51,777 nt of DNA from Gemmatimonadota bacterium (GTDB lineage: Bacteria > Gemmatimonadota > Gemmatimonadetes > Gemmatimonadales > GWC2-71-9): the NCBI GenBank assembly GCA_003222085.1, contig QHUK01000030.1:1-51777 (forward strand). The letters are read 5' to 3'. The position numbers were made by a program, and so were the translations under genes. A model generated the notes under the pieces. It was not told the origin of the DNA. It saw only the letters and a list, made by a program, of their open reading frames with translations, and searched no databases. Positions 17,893-26,603 of this stretch are shown here, piece after piece (the stretch's first letter is position 1; each line of letters starts with the position of its first letter).

Positions 17893-20513
17893 GCCCGCTC
17901 CTTCTCGCGCTCTTTAGCGACCACCTCGGCGGGCGCCCGCGCGACGAACTGCTGGTTGGTGAGCTTGGCGGCGAGCCCCGCCAGCTGTCGCTCGAGTCGC
18001 GTCAGCTCGCCCGACAGGCGCCGACACTCCTGTTGCACGTCGATCGCACCCTCGAGTGCGACGAACACCTCGCTGCCGTCACCGAACAGGGCATAGGCTC
18101 CGACACGCTTCGAGCCGCCGTCGAAGGACAGCTCGTCGAGCTGCGCGAGGCGCCGAATTGTGTCGCTCTCCGCTTCGAACACCTTCCGGTGGTCGCGCCC
18201 GCGCGCGGTGATGCTGGCGCGGAGCCGCGTCTTCGGTGGCACGTTGTATTCCGCGCGGATGCTCCGGATCTTTTCCACGACCTGCTGGACGCGGAGGAAC
18301 TGCAGGTCGAGCTCCCCATCGACGAGCTCCGGTCTGAACGACGGCCAGGGGGCGACCGCGAGCAGGTCATCCGCCTTGCGACCCGGCAGTTTCTGCCACA
18401 GCTCCTCCGTGATGAACGGCACCACCGGATGTAACAGGCGCAGGGCGGTGTCAAAACAGTAGGCGAGGACTGCGTGAGCGGCGGCGGCGTCGCCTGCGGA
18501 AAGTCGCGGCTTGACCGCTTCCACGTACCAGTCCGCGAGGTCGCCCCACACGAACTCATAGCACCGCTTGGTCGCTTCGTCGAGCCGGAACGTCTCGAGC
18601 GATGCCGTCACGTCGCGGATCGCCCCCTGCGCGCGCGACAGGATCCACCGATCGGCGAGCAGCAGACGCTTCGCGTCGAGCGCCTCGAGCGGCTGCACGC
18701 GCTCCGGCAGCTGCGCCAGGATGAAGCGCCCGATGTTCCACAGCTTGTTCGCGAAGTTGCGGCCCGGCGCAAAGGTCGCCTCGAGGTCGTTGGGGTCGAG
18801 GATCAGGTCCGACCCCAGCGACACGCCGGCGATGGCCGTCCAACGCAGCGCGTCCGCGCCGAACAGCCGGACCACGTCGAGCGGGTCGATCCCGTTGCCG
18901 AGCGACTTCGACATCTTGCGATGCTCGGTGTCGCGCACGATGCCGTGGAGGTACACCGTCTGGAACGGCTTGTCGCCGAGGAAGTGGTAGCCCGCCATGA
19001 TCATGCGGGCGACCCAGAAGAACAGGATGTCCGCGCCCGTGACGAGCGTGTGGCCGGGATAGAAGCGGGCCAGGTCCGGCGTCCGGTCCGGCCAGCCGAA
19101 CGGGGCGAACGGCCACAGCCAGGACGAGAACCAGGTGTCGAGCACGTCGGGGTCCTGTTCGACCGGGCCGCCGCACGTGGGGCAGGTCTTCGGGTCCTCG
19201 CGGTCGGCCCACTGGCGGCGGGGGGCGCACTGGGTGCAGGTGAACACCGGGATGCGGTGGCCCCACCACAGCTGCCGCGAGATGTTCCAGTCGCGGATGT
19301 TCTCCATCCAGTGCTCGTACGTCGCGCCCCAGCGCTCGGGGACGAGGCGAATCGCCCCGGCGCGGTACGCCTCGAGCGCCGGCTGTGCGAGCGGCTGCAT
19401 CTTCACGAACCATTGATCGGACAGCCGCGGCTCCACCACCGAGTCGCAGCGGTAGCAGTGGCGCACCGCGTGCCGATGCGGCTCCACTTTTGCGAGCAGG
19501 CCGCGCTCCTTGAGCATGTCGACGATCTTTTCGCGGGCATCGAAGCGGTCGAGCTCGGTGAGCGTCTTCGGCACGCGCGTCGGATGCTCCATCCGCCCGT
19601 CCTCGGTCATCACCAGGGGCATCTCGAGCTTGTGTCGCAGCCCGATCTCGAAGTCCGTCGCGTCGTGCGCCGGAGTCACCTTCACGAAGCCCGTTCCGAA
19701 CCCGGGCTCGACTGCCTCATCCGCGAGGATCGGCACCGGCAGGTCGGTGATCGGCAGCCGGGCGACCTTGCCCACGAAACCGCGATGGCGCGCATCTTCG
19801 GGATTCACCGCCACCGCCGTATCGCCCAGCAGCGTTTCGGGGCGCGTGGTGGCCACGGTCAGGTACGGCGCGGGGCCGCCCTCCACGGGATAACGGATGT
19901 AATACAGCTTGCCTTCGATGTCCCTGGATTCGGCCTCTTCGTCCGACAACGCCGTGAGGCAGCGCGGGCACCAATGGATCACCCGATGCCCGCGGTAAAT
20001 GAGCCCCTCCTCCCACAGGCGCACGAACACTTCCCGCACGGCCCGCGAGTACGCCGGGTCGAACGTGAACCGCGTCCGGCTCCAATCGCACGACGCGCCG
20101 ATCATCTTGAGCTGCTCGAGAATCGTGGCGCCGGTGTCGCGTACGAACGCCCAGACGCGCGCGACGAACGCCTCGCGGCCGAGGTCGAAGCGGGTCTTCC
20201 CCTCTTTCGCGATGAGACGCTCCACCACGTTCTGCGTGGCGATCCCGGCGTGGTCGGTGCCGGGGAGCCATAGGGCTTCGCGGCCGCGCATCCGCTCGAA
20301 CCGGATGAGCACGTCCTGCGTCACGTTATTGAGCCCCTGGCCCATGTGCAGCACGGCCGTGACGTTGGGTGGGGGGATCACGATCACATAGGGAGGCTTC
20401 GGCGAGTCCACCCGGGCCGTGAACACGCCGCGCTCGAGCCAGCGCTGGTAGAGCGGGCGCTCGACCGCGTGCGGGTCATATTGGGGGGGGAGCGCGAAGC
20501 GCGTCGCGGACAT
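17835..20513 (-). CDS. valS: Valyl-tRNA synthetase
   Basis: Encodes 892 residues, normal for ValRS. It charges tRNA-Val. Visible features are the N-terminal class I motif in PPPNVTAVLHMGQGL, the CP1 editing domain (ATTRPETLLGDTAVAVNPED), zinc-type Cys pairs (CTQCAPRR ... CPTCGG), WFSSWLWPFAPFGWP, and KMSKS in RKMSKSLGNGIDPLDV. The C-terminal coiled-coil tRNA-binding arm is present (LSGELTRLERQLAGLAAKL). The second His of the HIGH motif is Gln (HMGQ), which is unusual. It is the first gene of the leftward operon. A -10-like hexamer ends only five bases before its ATG. Confidence 0.97.
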   Translation of the reverse strand: MSATRFALPPQYDPHAVERPLYQRWLERGVFTARVDSPKPPYVIVIPPPNVTAVLHMGQGLNNVTQDVLIRFERMRGREALWLPGTDHAGIATQNVVERLIAKEGKTRFDLGREAFVARVWAFVRDTGATILEQLKMIGASCDWSRTRFTFDPAYSRAVREVFVRLWEEGLIYRGHRVIHWCPRCLTALSDEEAESRDIEGKLYYIRYPVEGGPAPYLTVATTRPETLLGDTAVAVNPEDARHRGFVGKVARLPITDLPVPILADEAVEPGFGTGFVKVTPAHDATDFEIGLRHKLEMPLVMTEDGRMEHPTRVPKTLTELDRFDAREKIVDMLKERGLLAKVEPHRHAVRHCYRCDSVVEPRLSDQWFVKMQPLAQPALEAYRAGAIRLVPERWGATYEHWMENIRDWNISRQLWWGHRIPVFTCTQCAPRRQWADREDPKTCPTCGGPVEQDPDVLDTWFSSWLWPFAPFGWPDRTPDLARFYPGHTLVTGADILFFWVARMIMAGYHFLGDKPFQTVYLHGIVRDTEHRKMSKSLGNGIDPLDVVRLFGADALRWTAIAGVSLGSDLILDPNDLEATFAPGRNFANKLWNIGRFILAQLPERVQPLEALDAKRLLLADRWILSRAQGAIRDVTASLETFRLDEATKRCYEFVWGDLADWYVEAVKPRLSAGDAAAAHAVLAYCFDTALRLLHPVVPFITEELWQKLPGRKADDLLAVAPWPSFRPELVDGELDLQFLRVQQVVEKIRSIRAEYNVPPKTRLRASITARGRDHRKVFEAESDTIRRLAQLDELSFDGGSKRVGAYALFGDGSEVFVALEGAIDVQQECRRLSGELTRLERQLAGLAAKLTNQQFVARAPAEVVAKEREKERAWHDQRQVLADKLKSLGCS

Positions 20514-20518
20514 TCCTT

Positions 20519-20524
20519 ATAATA
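20519..20524 (-). promoter_or_regulatory. valS: -10-like hexamer of a possible leaderless valS promoter
   Basis: On the minus strand TATTAT is followed by AAGGA and then the valS ATG. A -10 element here would start transcription at or beside the ATG. The AAGGA could also be a Shine-Dalgarno sequence, but it has no spacer. No clear -35 is visible because the upstream bases are the GGAGGTT repeats. Confidence 0.45.
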
Positions 20525-20529
20525 GGCCG

Positions 20530-20632
20530 TTAGGGGAGGTTGTGGAGGTTGGTGGAGGTTAGGGGAGGTTGTGACGCCAACGGGACCAACCTCCCCTAAC
20601 CTCCCGAACCTCCCCCGTCCTCCCCCATTCTG
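20530..20632. repeat. Head-to-head GGAGGTT repeat element between valS and the thrS operon
   Basis: The left side has four GGAGGTT units spaced 9-10 bases. After a 15-base loop the right side has AACCTCC units. TTAGGGGAGGTTG (20559-20571) and CAACCTCCCCTAA (20587-20599) pair perfectly, and the pairing extends outward with a small bulge. The left strand is almost pure purine-plus-T and the right strand pyrimidine-rich. It fills the only divergent intergenic space between the two largest operons. Confidence 0.75.
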
Positions 20633-20633
20633 C

Positions 20634-20639
20634 TAGAAT
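20634..20639 (+). promoter_or_regulatory. -10-like hexamer ahead of the thrS operon
   Basis: TAGAAT lies eight bases before the ATG at 20648. If used, the transcript would begin one or two bases ahead of the start codon, as proposed for valS on the other strand. No convincing -35 is seen in the pyrimidine-rich repeat upstream. Confidence 0.4.
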
Positions 20640-20647
20640 TCCGTCCG

Positions 20648-20806
20648 ATGCCCGACGAGTCTCCGGTGCTCGCCCCGAGCCGCTTGGTGCGTTGGTTCGC
20701 GATCGCTGCGGTGATCGTGTTCACCGTCGCGCTCTACTTCCGCGACGGCCGACGCGTGGCTCCCCTGACGGGCACGCCCGCGGCGGCCGGTCAGCCGGCC
20801 AACTGA
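20648..20806 (+). CDS. Small single-span membrane protein of 52 residues
   Basis: Translated by hand: ATG at 20648 to TGA at 20804-20806. The protein starts MPDESPVLAPSRLVRW, then has one hydrophobic helix (residues about 17-31, FAIAAVIVFTVALYF), a basic RDGRR stop-transfer stretch and an Ala/Pro-rich tail. The thrS ATG follows four bases after the stop, so it heads the thrS operon. Codon use (third-position G/C) matches real genes. I do not recognise the family. It may be a small envelope protein, or an upstream ORF whose translation couples to thrS. Confidence 0.6.
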   Translation: MPDESPVLAPSRLVRWFAIAAVIVFTVALYFRDGRRVAPLTGTPAAAGQPAN

Positions 20807-20810
20807 CCTG

Positions 20811-22760
20811 ATGCCTCCCGAAATCCGTGTCGTGCTCCCCGACGGGAGCGAGAGACGTGTCCCCGCCGGCTCCACGGGCGCCGACCTCGCGAAGGCGATC
20901 GGGCCGGGGCTCGCGAAGGCGGCCCTCGCCGTGCGCGTGGACGGCACCGTCTGGGATTTGGCGCGCCCGCTGCCCGATGGGGCGAAGGTCGCGATCCTCA
21001 CGGACAAGGACCCGCAGGCGCTCGAGGTGCTGCGCCACTCCTCGGCCCACGTCCTGGCGACGGCCGTACGGCAGCTCTTCCCCCACGCGAAAATCGGTTT
21101 CGGTCCGCCCATCGACGACGGGTTCTACTACGACTTCGAGGTGGAACGGCCCTTCGGGCCGGAGGATCTGGAGGCGATCGAAAAAAAGATGGTGGAGGTC
21201 GTGAAGGCCGATTACCCGTTCGTACGCGAGGAAGTCTCCCGCACCGAAGCGAAGCGACGCTTCAAGGACGACCCGCTCAAGCTCGAGCGGATCGAGGACC
21301 TCGGACCGAACGAGGTGATTTCGGTCTACACCGACGGGCCGTTCGTGGACCTGTGCCGCGGGCCCCACGTGCCGAGCACGGGGCGGATCAAGCACTTCAA
21401 GCTGTTGCACGCCGCCGGCGCCTATTGGCGCGGCGATGAGCGCCGCCAGATGCTGCAACGCATCTACGGTACCGCCTGGTTCACCAAGGAGGACCTCGAG
21501 GGCTACGTGCGGCGCCTCGAGGAGGCCAGGAAACGCGACCACCGGGTGCTGGGGAAGCAGCTCGATCTCTTTTCGATCCAGGAGGACGTGGGACCGGGGC
21601 TGATCCTGTGGCATCCCAAAGGCGCCATGCTGCAGTTCCAGCTGCGACGCTTCATCGAGGATACGATCCTCGAGCGAGGCTACGCACTGGTCTACACGCC
21701 GAACGTCACCCGCGAAGAGCTGTTCCTGCACTCCGGGCACCTGCCGCTGTACGCGGCGAATCAGTTCCCGCCCATGGCGGCCGGGGAGGGAGAGTCGGAA
21801 ACCGTGCGCTATCGCGTGAAGCCCATGAACTGCCCGATGCACATCCTGATCTATGCCTCGCAGCAGCGCAGCTACCGCGACCTGCCGATCCGGCTCGCCG
21901 AGATCGCCAATGTGTACCGCAACGAGCGGTCGGGGACGTTGCACGGGATGCTGCGCGTGCGCGGCCTCACCATGGACGACGCGCACCTCTTCCTGCGCGA
22001 GGACCAGATCGAGCAGGAGATCTTCCAGCTGCTCGATATCGTGGAGCTGGTGCTGGGGAAGACCTTCGGCCTGTCGTACCGGCTCGACCTGGCCACCCGT
22101 CCCGACAAGAAACTGGGCTCCGACGCCACATGGAGCCAGGCGGAACGCGCGCTCGAGCAGGCACTCAAGCACCGGGGCGCGACGTACCGCATCGACCAGG
22201 GCGGGGGAGCATTCTACGGACCGAAGATCGACATCAAGTTCAACGACGCCATCGGGCGCGAGTGGCAGGGCGCCACCATCCAGCTGGATTTCGAGCAGCC
22301 CGAGCGCTTCAAGCTCGAGTACACGGGCGAGGATAACCGGCCGCACCGACCGGTCATGATCCACCGGGCGATCTACGGCACGTTGGAGCGATTCGTGGGA
22401 TTCCTGATCGAGCACTTCGCGGGAGCGTTCCCCCTGTGGCTCGCCCCGGAGCAGGTGCGCGTGTTGCCGATCTCGGACGCTCAAGCGCCTGCCGCGCGCG
22501 CGTTACATGAACGGCTTCGGGCGGCGGGCATCCGCTCCCACGTCGACGAGCGCAACGAGACCCTCAACTACCGGATCCGCGACAGCGAGCTGCAGAAAAT
22601 CCCGTATATGGCCGTGGTGGGACAGCGCGAGGCGGAGGCGGGCTCGGTAGCGGTGCGCGGGCGGGGAGAGGGGAAGAAGCAAGTGGTGCTGCCGGTTGCC
22701 GACTTCGTGGCGAAACTCGCGGAAGAGGTTCGCACCCGGGCCCTGACGTCGTTAATATGA
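20811..22760 (+). CDS. thrS: Threonyl-tRNA synthetase
   Basis: Encodes 649 residues, full length for bacterial ThrRS. Domains in order: TGS (IRVVLPDGSERRVPAGSTGADLAKAIGPG start), the N2 editing domain with HxxxH (HSSAHVLATAV) and its distal CRGPHVPSTG motif, then the class II core. The core has VYTPNVTREELF, the zinc Cys in VKPMNCPMHI, ANVYRNERSGTLHGMLRVRG (motif 2), YGPKIDIKF and HRAIYGTLERFVG (motif 3). The anticodon-binding domain closes the protein. It charges tRNA-Thr. No T-box-like leader is seen; the only upstream gene is the 52-residue protein. Confidence 0.98.
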   Translation: MPPEIRVVLPDGSERRVPAGSTGADLAKAIGPGLAKAALAVRVDGTVWDLARPLPDGAKVAILTDKDPQALEVLRHSSAHVLATAVRQLFPHAKIGFGPPIDDGFYYDFEVERPFGPEDLEAIEKKMVEVVKADYPFVREEVSRTEAKRRFKDDPLKLERIEDLGPNEVISVYTDGPFVDLCRGPHVPSTGRIKHFKLLHAAGAYWRGDERRQMLQRIYGTAWFTKEDLEGYVRRLEEARKRDHRVLGKQLDLFSIQEDVGPGLILWHPKGAMLQFQLRRFIEDTILERGYALVYTPNVTREELFLHSGHLPLYAANQFPPMAAGEGESETVRYRVKPMNCPMHILIYASQQRSYRDLPIRLAEIANVYRNERSGTLHGMLRVRGLTMDDAHLFLREDQIEQEIFQLLDIVELVLGKTFGLSYRLDLATRPDKKLGSDATWSQAERALEQALKHRGATYRIDQGGGAFYGPKIDIKFNDAIGREWQGATIQLDFEQPERFKLEYTGEDNRPHRPVMIHRAIYGTLERFVGFLIEHFAGAFPLWLAPEQVRVLPISDAQAPAARALHERLRAAGIRSHVDERNETLNYRIRDSELQKIPYMAVVGQREAEAGSVAVRGRGEGKKQVVLPVADFVAKLAEEVRTRALTSLI

Positions 22761-22793
22761 ACTGGCACGGGAACTTGAACCGATGGGGGGACC

Positions 22794-22821
22794 GTAGGGG
22801 CGCAGCATGCTGCGCCCCTAC
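22794..22821. repeat. Perfect 28-base palindrome downstream of thrS
   Basis: The sequence GTAGGGGCGCAGCA is followed at once by its exact reverse complement, TGCTGCGCCCCTAC, with no loop. It lies in the 89-base gap between thrS and the thiolase gene. There is no T-run after it, so it is not a standard terminator. The form resembles dispersed REP-type palindromes known from many soil bacteria. The motif CCGTAGGGGC recurs in an imperfect inverted repeat at 41965-42026. Confidence 0.85.
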
Positions 22822-22849
22822 ACTGCCCGATCCATGACCCTGAGACCGC

Positions 22850-24040
22850 ATGTCACGCGACGAAACAGCCCCCGTCATCCTTAGCGCCGTCCGCACGCCC
22901 ATCGGCAAGTACCTGGGCGGGCTGGCCCCGCTGTCGGCGCCGAAACTCGGCGCCCTCGTGATCCGCGAGGCGGTGCGCCGCGCCGGCATCGAGGCGACGC
23001 TGGTGGAAGAGGTGATCATGGGGAACGTGCTCCAGGGCGGGGTGGGCCAGGCCCCCGCGCGCCAGGCGGCGATCCACGCCGGCCTCCCCGGCACGATCCC
23101 CGCGATGACGGTGAACAAAGTCTGCGGCTCGGGGCTCAAGGCCGTCATGCTCGCCGCCCAGGCGATCAAGGCGGGCGACGAGCAGTGCGTCGTCGCCGGC
23201 GGCATGGAGTCGATGTCGAACGCGCCGCATTACGTCTACGGCATGCGCGGCGGGATCAAGGCCGGCAACACCCAGCTCGTGGACGGGATGATCAACGACG
23301 GCCTGTGGGACTCCTTCTCCAATACGCACATGGGGAACCTCGCCGAGTACACCGCGGGGAAGGCTCATGTGTCGCGCGAGGATCAGGACCGGTTCGCGCT
23401 CGCGAGCCACCAGAAGGCGGTCGCTGCCATGGAGGCGTGCCGCTTCAAGGCGGAGACGATCCCGGTCGAGATTCCGGGGAAGAAGGGGCCGACCCTGGTC
23501 GAAAAGGACGAGGGTCCCCGCAAGGACACGACGCTCGACGCGCTGGCCGTCCTGAAGCCGACGTTCGAAAAGGACGGCAGCGTGACTCCTGGCAACGCGC
23601 CCGGGCTGAACGACGGGGCGAGCGCGCTGGTCATCGCCTCGCTCGCGTTCGCGCGGGCCCGTGGCCTCCAGCCCCTGGCACGCATCACCGCCTACGCCAC
23701 GGGGGGCGGCGAGCCCAAGGACCTGTTCTTCGCCCCCATCGTCGCCGTGCGGCGCCTGATGGCGCAGGCGGGAACAACGATCTCGGACTACGACCTGATC
23801 GAGGCGAACGAGGCGTTCGCGGTGCAGGCGCTCGTCGACGGCCGCGCCCTCGGCTGGGACTGGGACCGCGTGAACGTGAACGGGGGTGCGATCGCCCTCG
23901 GGCACCCGATCGGCGCCTCCGGCGCGCGCATCCTCACGACGCTCCTGTACGCCTTGAAGGACCGCAAGCAAACGACCGGCCTCGCCACCCTGTGTCTCGG
24001 GGGCGGCAACGCCGTGGCCCTCAGCGTGGAGATGCTCTGA
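22850..24040 (+). CDS. Acetyl-CoA acetyltransferase (thiolase)
   Basis: Encodes 396 residues. The nucleophilic Cys is in NKVCGSGLKAVMLAAQAI, the His in ANEAFAVQAL...NGGAIALGHPIGASGAR, and the C-terminal catalytic Cys in CLGGGNAVAL. Condensing thiolases (AtoB/PhaA type) and degradative ones share these motifs. The GGMESMSNAPHYV stretch and length fit the acetoacetyl-CoA type best. With the adjacent 3-hydroxyacyl-CoA dehydrogenase and acyl-CoA dehydrogenase it supplies three steps between acetyl-CoA and C4 acyl-CoA or of fatty-acid/amino-acid breakdown. No enoyl-CoA hydratase is in the window. bioY overlaps its stop by one base. Confidence 0.93.
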   Translation: MSRDETAPVILSAVRTPIGKYLGGLAPLSAPKLGALVIREAVRRAGIEATLVEEVIMGNVLQGGVGQAPARQAAIHAGLPGTIPAMTVNKVCGSGLKAVMLAAQAIKAGDEQCVVAGGMESMSNAPHYVYGMRGGIKAGNTQLVDGMINDGLWDSFSNTHMGNLAEYTAGKAHVSREDQDRFALASHQKAVAAMEACRFKAETIPVEIPGKKGPTLVEKDEGPRKDTTLDALAVLKPTFEKDGSVTPGNAPGLNDGASALVIASLAFARARGLQPLARITAYATGGGEPKDLFFAPIVAVRRLMAQAGTTISDYDLIEANEAFAVQALVDGRALGWDWDRVNVNGGAIALGHPIGASGARILTTLLYALKDRKQTTGLATLCLGGGNAVALSVEML

Positions 24041-24603
24041 TGCAGGCTCAGACCGCCGTCGTGTCCGCTCCGTCTCTCACGGGTCGGCGCGCGCTCGCCG
24101 TCCTCGCAGGCGTCGCCCTGGTCGCGATCGCCGCCCAGATCGCGATCCCGCTTCCGGGCACTCCGGTGCCGATGACGCTGCAGCCGTTGGCCGTGCTGCT
24201 CGTTGGCGGGATGCTCGGGCCCCGGCTGGGCGCCGGCTCGCTGGTCTTGTATCTCACGCTCGGTGCCGCCGGGCTGCCGGTCTTCACGCCGTTCGGCGCA
24301 CCGGGACTCGGGCGGCTACTCGGCCCGACGGGCGGCTACCTGCTGGCCTACCCGATCGCCGCCTACGCCGTCGGGAGGCTCGCGGCCGACGGGCGTCGGT
24401 GGGGCCGGCTCACGCTCGCGGTGTTGGTCGGCCTCTCGCTCATCCACCTCGGCGGGCTGGCACAGCTGCTGATCATCACACACAGCCTGCGCGACGCCGC
24501 GCGACTCGGCACGGTGCCGTTCGTCGCGGGCGATCTGGCGAAGCTGGTTCTCGCGGTTCTGGTCCTGCGACCCACGGTGCGTCCCCTGCGCGCGCGCCTA
24601 TGA
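24040..24603 (+). CDS. bioY: BioY family biotin transporter (ECF S component)
   Basis: Encodes 187 residues from an ATG that shares its A with the thiolase stop (TGATG). Five or six hydrophobic helices are visible. BioY features include [47 protein letters not shown] and the [18 protein letters not shown] segment. It binds biotin in the membrane for import by an energy-coupling module. Neither the ATPase nor the T component (bioM/bioN, ecfA/T) is nearby, so it acts alone or uses a shared ECF module. Its place inside an acyl-CoA operon is sensible if a biotin carboxylase is part of the same catabolism, but none is seen here. Confidence 0.92.
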   Translation: MQAQTAVVSAPSLTGRRALAVLAGVALVAIAAQIAIPLPGTPVPMTLQPLAVLLVGGMLGPRLGAGSLVLYLTLGAAGLPVFTPFGAPGLGRLLGPTGGYLLAYPIAAYAVGRLAADGRRWGRLTLAVLVGLSLIHLGGLAQLLIITHSLRDAARLGTVPFVAGDLAKLVLAVLVLRPTVRPLRARL

Positions 24604-24625
24604 CGGCGCGCGTTTCGTTTGCGGC

Positions 24626-25474
24626 ATGAGCCGTGTCGCGGTGGTCGGCGCCGGCACCATGGGGAACGGGATCGCGCACGTGTTCGCCCAGCACGGCTGG
24701 GAGACCACGCTGATCGACGTCGCGCCGGGCCTGCTCGAACGCGTGCTCGCCACCATCCGGACGAACTTCGAGCGGCAGGTGAAAAAAGGAACGGTCACCG
24801 CGGAGCAGCGCGACGCGGCCCTGGCGCGGATCCGCACCTCGACGACGCTCGATCCGGTGGCGCACGCCGAGCTGGTCGTCGAGGCGGCGACCGAGCAGCC
24901 CGACGTGAAGTTCAAGATCTTCCGCGACCTCGACCGACTGGCGCCGCCCGCCGCGATCCTCGCGAGCAATACCTCCTCGATCTCCATCACCACGATCGCC
25001 GCCCAGACCCAGCGCCCCCCACAAGTGGTTGGGATGCACTTCATGAACCCGGTCCCCGTGATGCCGCTGGTCGAGGTGATTCGGGGGCTCGAGACGTCCG
25101 ACAAGACGGTCGGGGAGGTCGTCGAGGTGGCGAAGGCCTTGGGCAAGACCCCCGTCGAGGTGAACGACGCGCCCGGTTTCGTGTCGAACCGCGTGCTCAT
25201 GCCGATGATCAACGAGGCGATCTTCTGCGTCATGGAGGGCGTCGCGACGCCCGACGCGATCGACACGGTGATGAAGCTGGGCATGAACCATCCCGTCGGG
25301 CCGCTGGCGCTCGCCGACCTGATCGGGCTCGACGTGTGCCTCGCGATCCTCGAGGTACTGCACCACGACCTGGGCGACGACAAGTACCGGCCGGCGCCGC
25401 TGTTGCGAACGATGGTGGCGGCGGGGCGTCTGGGCCGGAAGAGCGGGCGCGGTTTCTATGTCTACCGCGATTGA
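24626..25474 (+). CDS. hbd: 3-hydroxybutyryl-CoA dehydrogenase
   Basis: Encodes 282 residues. The Rossmann motif [19 protein letters not shown] is at residue 4. Catalytic elements are [23 protein letters not shown], the His in [19 protein letters not shown] (the His-Glu pair with [20 protein letters not shown]) and a C-terminal [14 protein letters not shown]. Length matches the short single-domain type. It oxidises or reduces the 3-hydroxyacyl-CoA with NAD(P). Its last 17 bases overlap the acyl-CoA dehydrogenase gene, showing tight coupling. Confidence 0.94.
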   Translation: MSRVAVVGAGTMGNGIAHVFAQHGWETTLIDVAPGLLERVLATIRTNFERQVKKGTVTAEQRDAALARIRTSTTLDPVAHAELVVEAATEQPDVKFKIFRDLDRLAPPAAILASNTSSISITTIAAQTQRPPQVVGMHFMNPVPVMPLVEVIRGLETSDKTVGEVVEVAKALGKTPVEVNDAPGFVSNRVLMPMINEAIFCVMEGVATPDAIDTVMKLGMNHPVGPLALADLIGLDVCLAILEVLHHDLGDDKYRPAPLLRTMVAAGRLGRKSGRGFYVYRD

Positions 25475-26603
25475 GCCGCCCGGCCTCTCCGAGACGCAGC
25501 GTCAGATCGTCGAGCTGGCGCGGGAATTCGCGCGCACTAAGATCGAGCCGTTCGCGGCGGAATGGGACCGGCGGGCGTACTTCGCCCGCGAGGTCATCGA
25601 CGAGCTCGGGCGGCTGGGATTCCTCGGCATGTGCGCGCCCGAGGAATACGGCGGCTTAGGGCTCGATACCGTCACCTACCTGCTCGCGCTCGAGGAAATC
25701 GCCGCCGCCGACGCGAGCGTCGCGGTCTCGCTCTCGATCCACAACGCCATTCCGAGCACCATGCTCGTGCGCCACGGCAGCGCCGGCCAAAAGAATCGCT
25801 GGCTCAAGGGCATGGCCCGGGGGGAGCTGCTCGCCGGCTTCGCGCTGTCCGAGCCCGAGTCGGGCTCCGACGCCGCGTCGCTACGCGCGCGGGCGGTGCG
25901 CGACGGCGACGGCTGGGTGCTGTCGGGCACGAAGGCCTGGGCCACGAACGGCGGCACGGCCGACCTGATGATGGTGATGGCCCGCTCGGAGCGCGGAATC
26001 TGCGCCTTTATTGTGCCCACCGACGCCCCCGGTTATCGTCCGGGGAAGCCGGAGGACAAGATGGGCCTCCGGGCCTCGAACACCGTCGCGCTCGCCCTCG
26101 AGGAGGTGCGGCTACCGGCCGACCACCTCTTGGGGCAGGAAGGGGAAGGGTTCGGGTACGCGATGGAGGGCCTCGACGCGGGTCGCCTGGGCATCGCGGT
26201 GCAGGCGGTCGGCATCGCGCGTCGGGCGCTCGAGCATGCGGTGGCGTACTGCGCCGAGCGACGGCAGTTCGGCCGGCCCCTGCGGCAGTTCCAAGCGGTG
26301 CAGTTCAAGCTCGCGGACATGGCGACGCGGGTAGAGGCGGCGCGCGCGCTGGCGCACGCGGTCGCGACGCGTCGGGACCGGGGCGAGGACACCACCATGC
26401 AGGCGAGCATGGCCAAGCTGTTCGCCTCGGAAGCCGCGATGTGGGTGACGACCCAGGCCGTACAGCTGTTCGGCGGCTACGGCTACATGCGGGATTTTCC
26501 CGTGGAGAAGCTGTTCCGGGACGCCAAGGTGACGGAGATCTATGAAGGCACCAGCGAAATCCAGCGGATCATCGTCGCCCGCGGTCTCTACCCCCGCGGC
26601 TAG
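25458..26603 (+). CDS. Acyl-CoA dehydrogenase
   Basis: Encodes 381 residues. Signatures: [16 protein letters not shown] (FAD/substrate site), [83 protein letters not shown] with the catalytic Glu in YEGTSEIQ. The length is that of short/medium-chain butyryl-CoA type enzymes. It introduces the 2,3 double bond, passing electrons to ETF. With thiolase, hydroxyacyl-CoA dehydrogenase and the leucine-type dehydrogenase downstream, branched-chain amino-acid breakdown is one reading and fatty-acid oxidation another. The next gene starts 62 bases before this stop. Confidence 0.95.
   Translation: MSTAIEPPGLSETQRQIVELAREFARTKIEPFAAEWDRRAYFAREVIDELGRLGFLGMCAPEEYGGLGLDTVTYLLALEEIAAADASVAVSLSIHNAIPSTMLVRHGSAGQKNRWLKGMARGELLAGFALSEPESGSDAASLRARAVRDGDGWVLSGTKAWATNGGTADLMMVMARSERGICAFIVPTDAPGYRPGKPEDKMGLRASNTVALALEEVRLPADHLLGQEGEGFGYAMEGLDAGRLGIAVQAVGIARRALEHAVAYCAERRQFGRPLRQFQAVQFKLADMATRVEAARALAHAVATRRDRGEDTTMQASMAKLFASEAAMWVTTQAVQLFGGYGYMRDFPVEKLFRDAKVTEIYEGTSEIQRIIVARGLYPRG

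Noticed and set aside
20721..22484. 587-codon minus-strand frame opposite thrS
   Set aside because: Mirror of thrS third-position bias; no signal, motif or start context.
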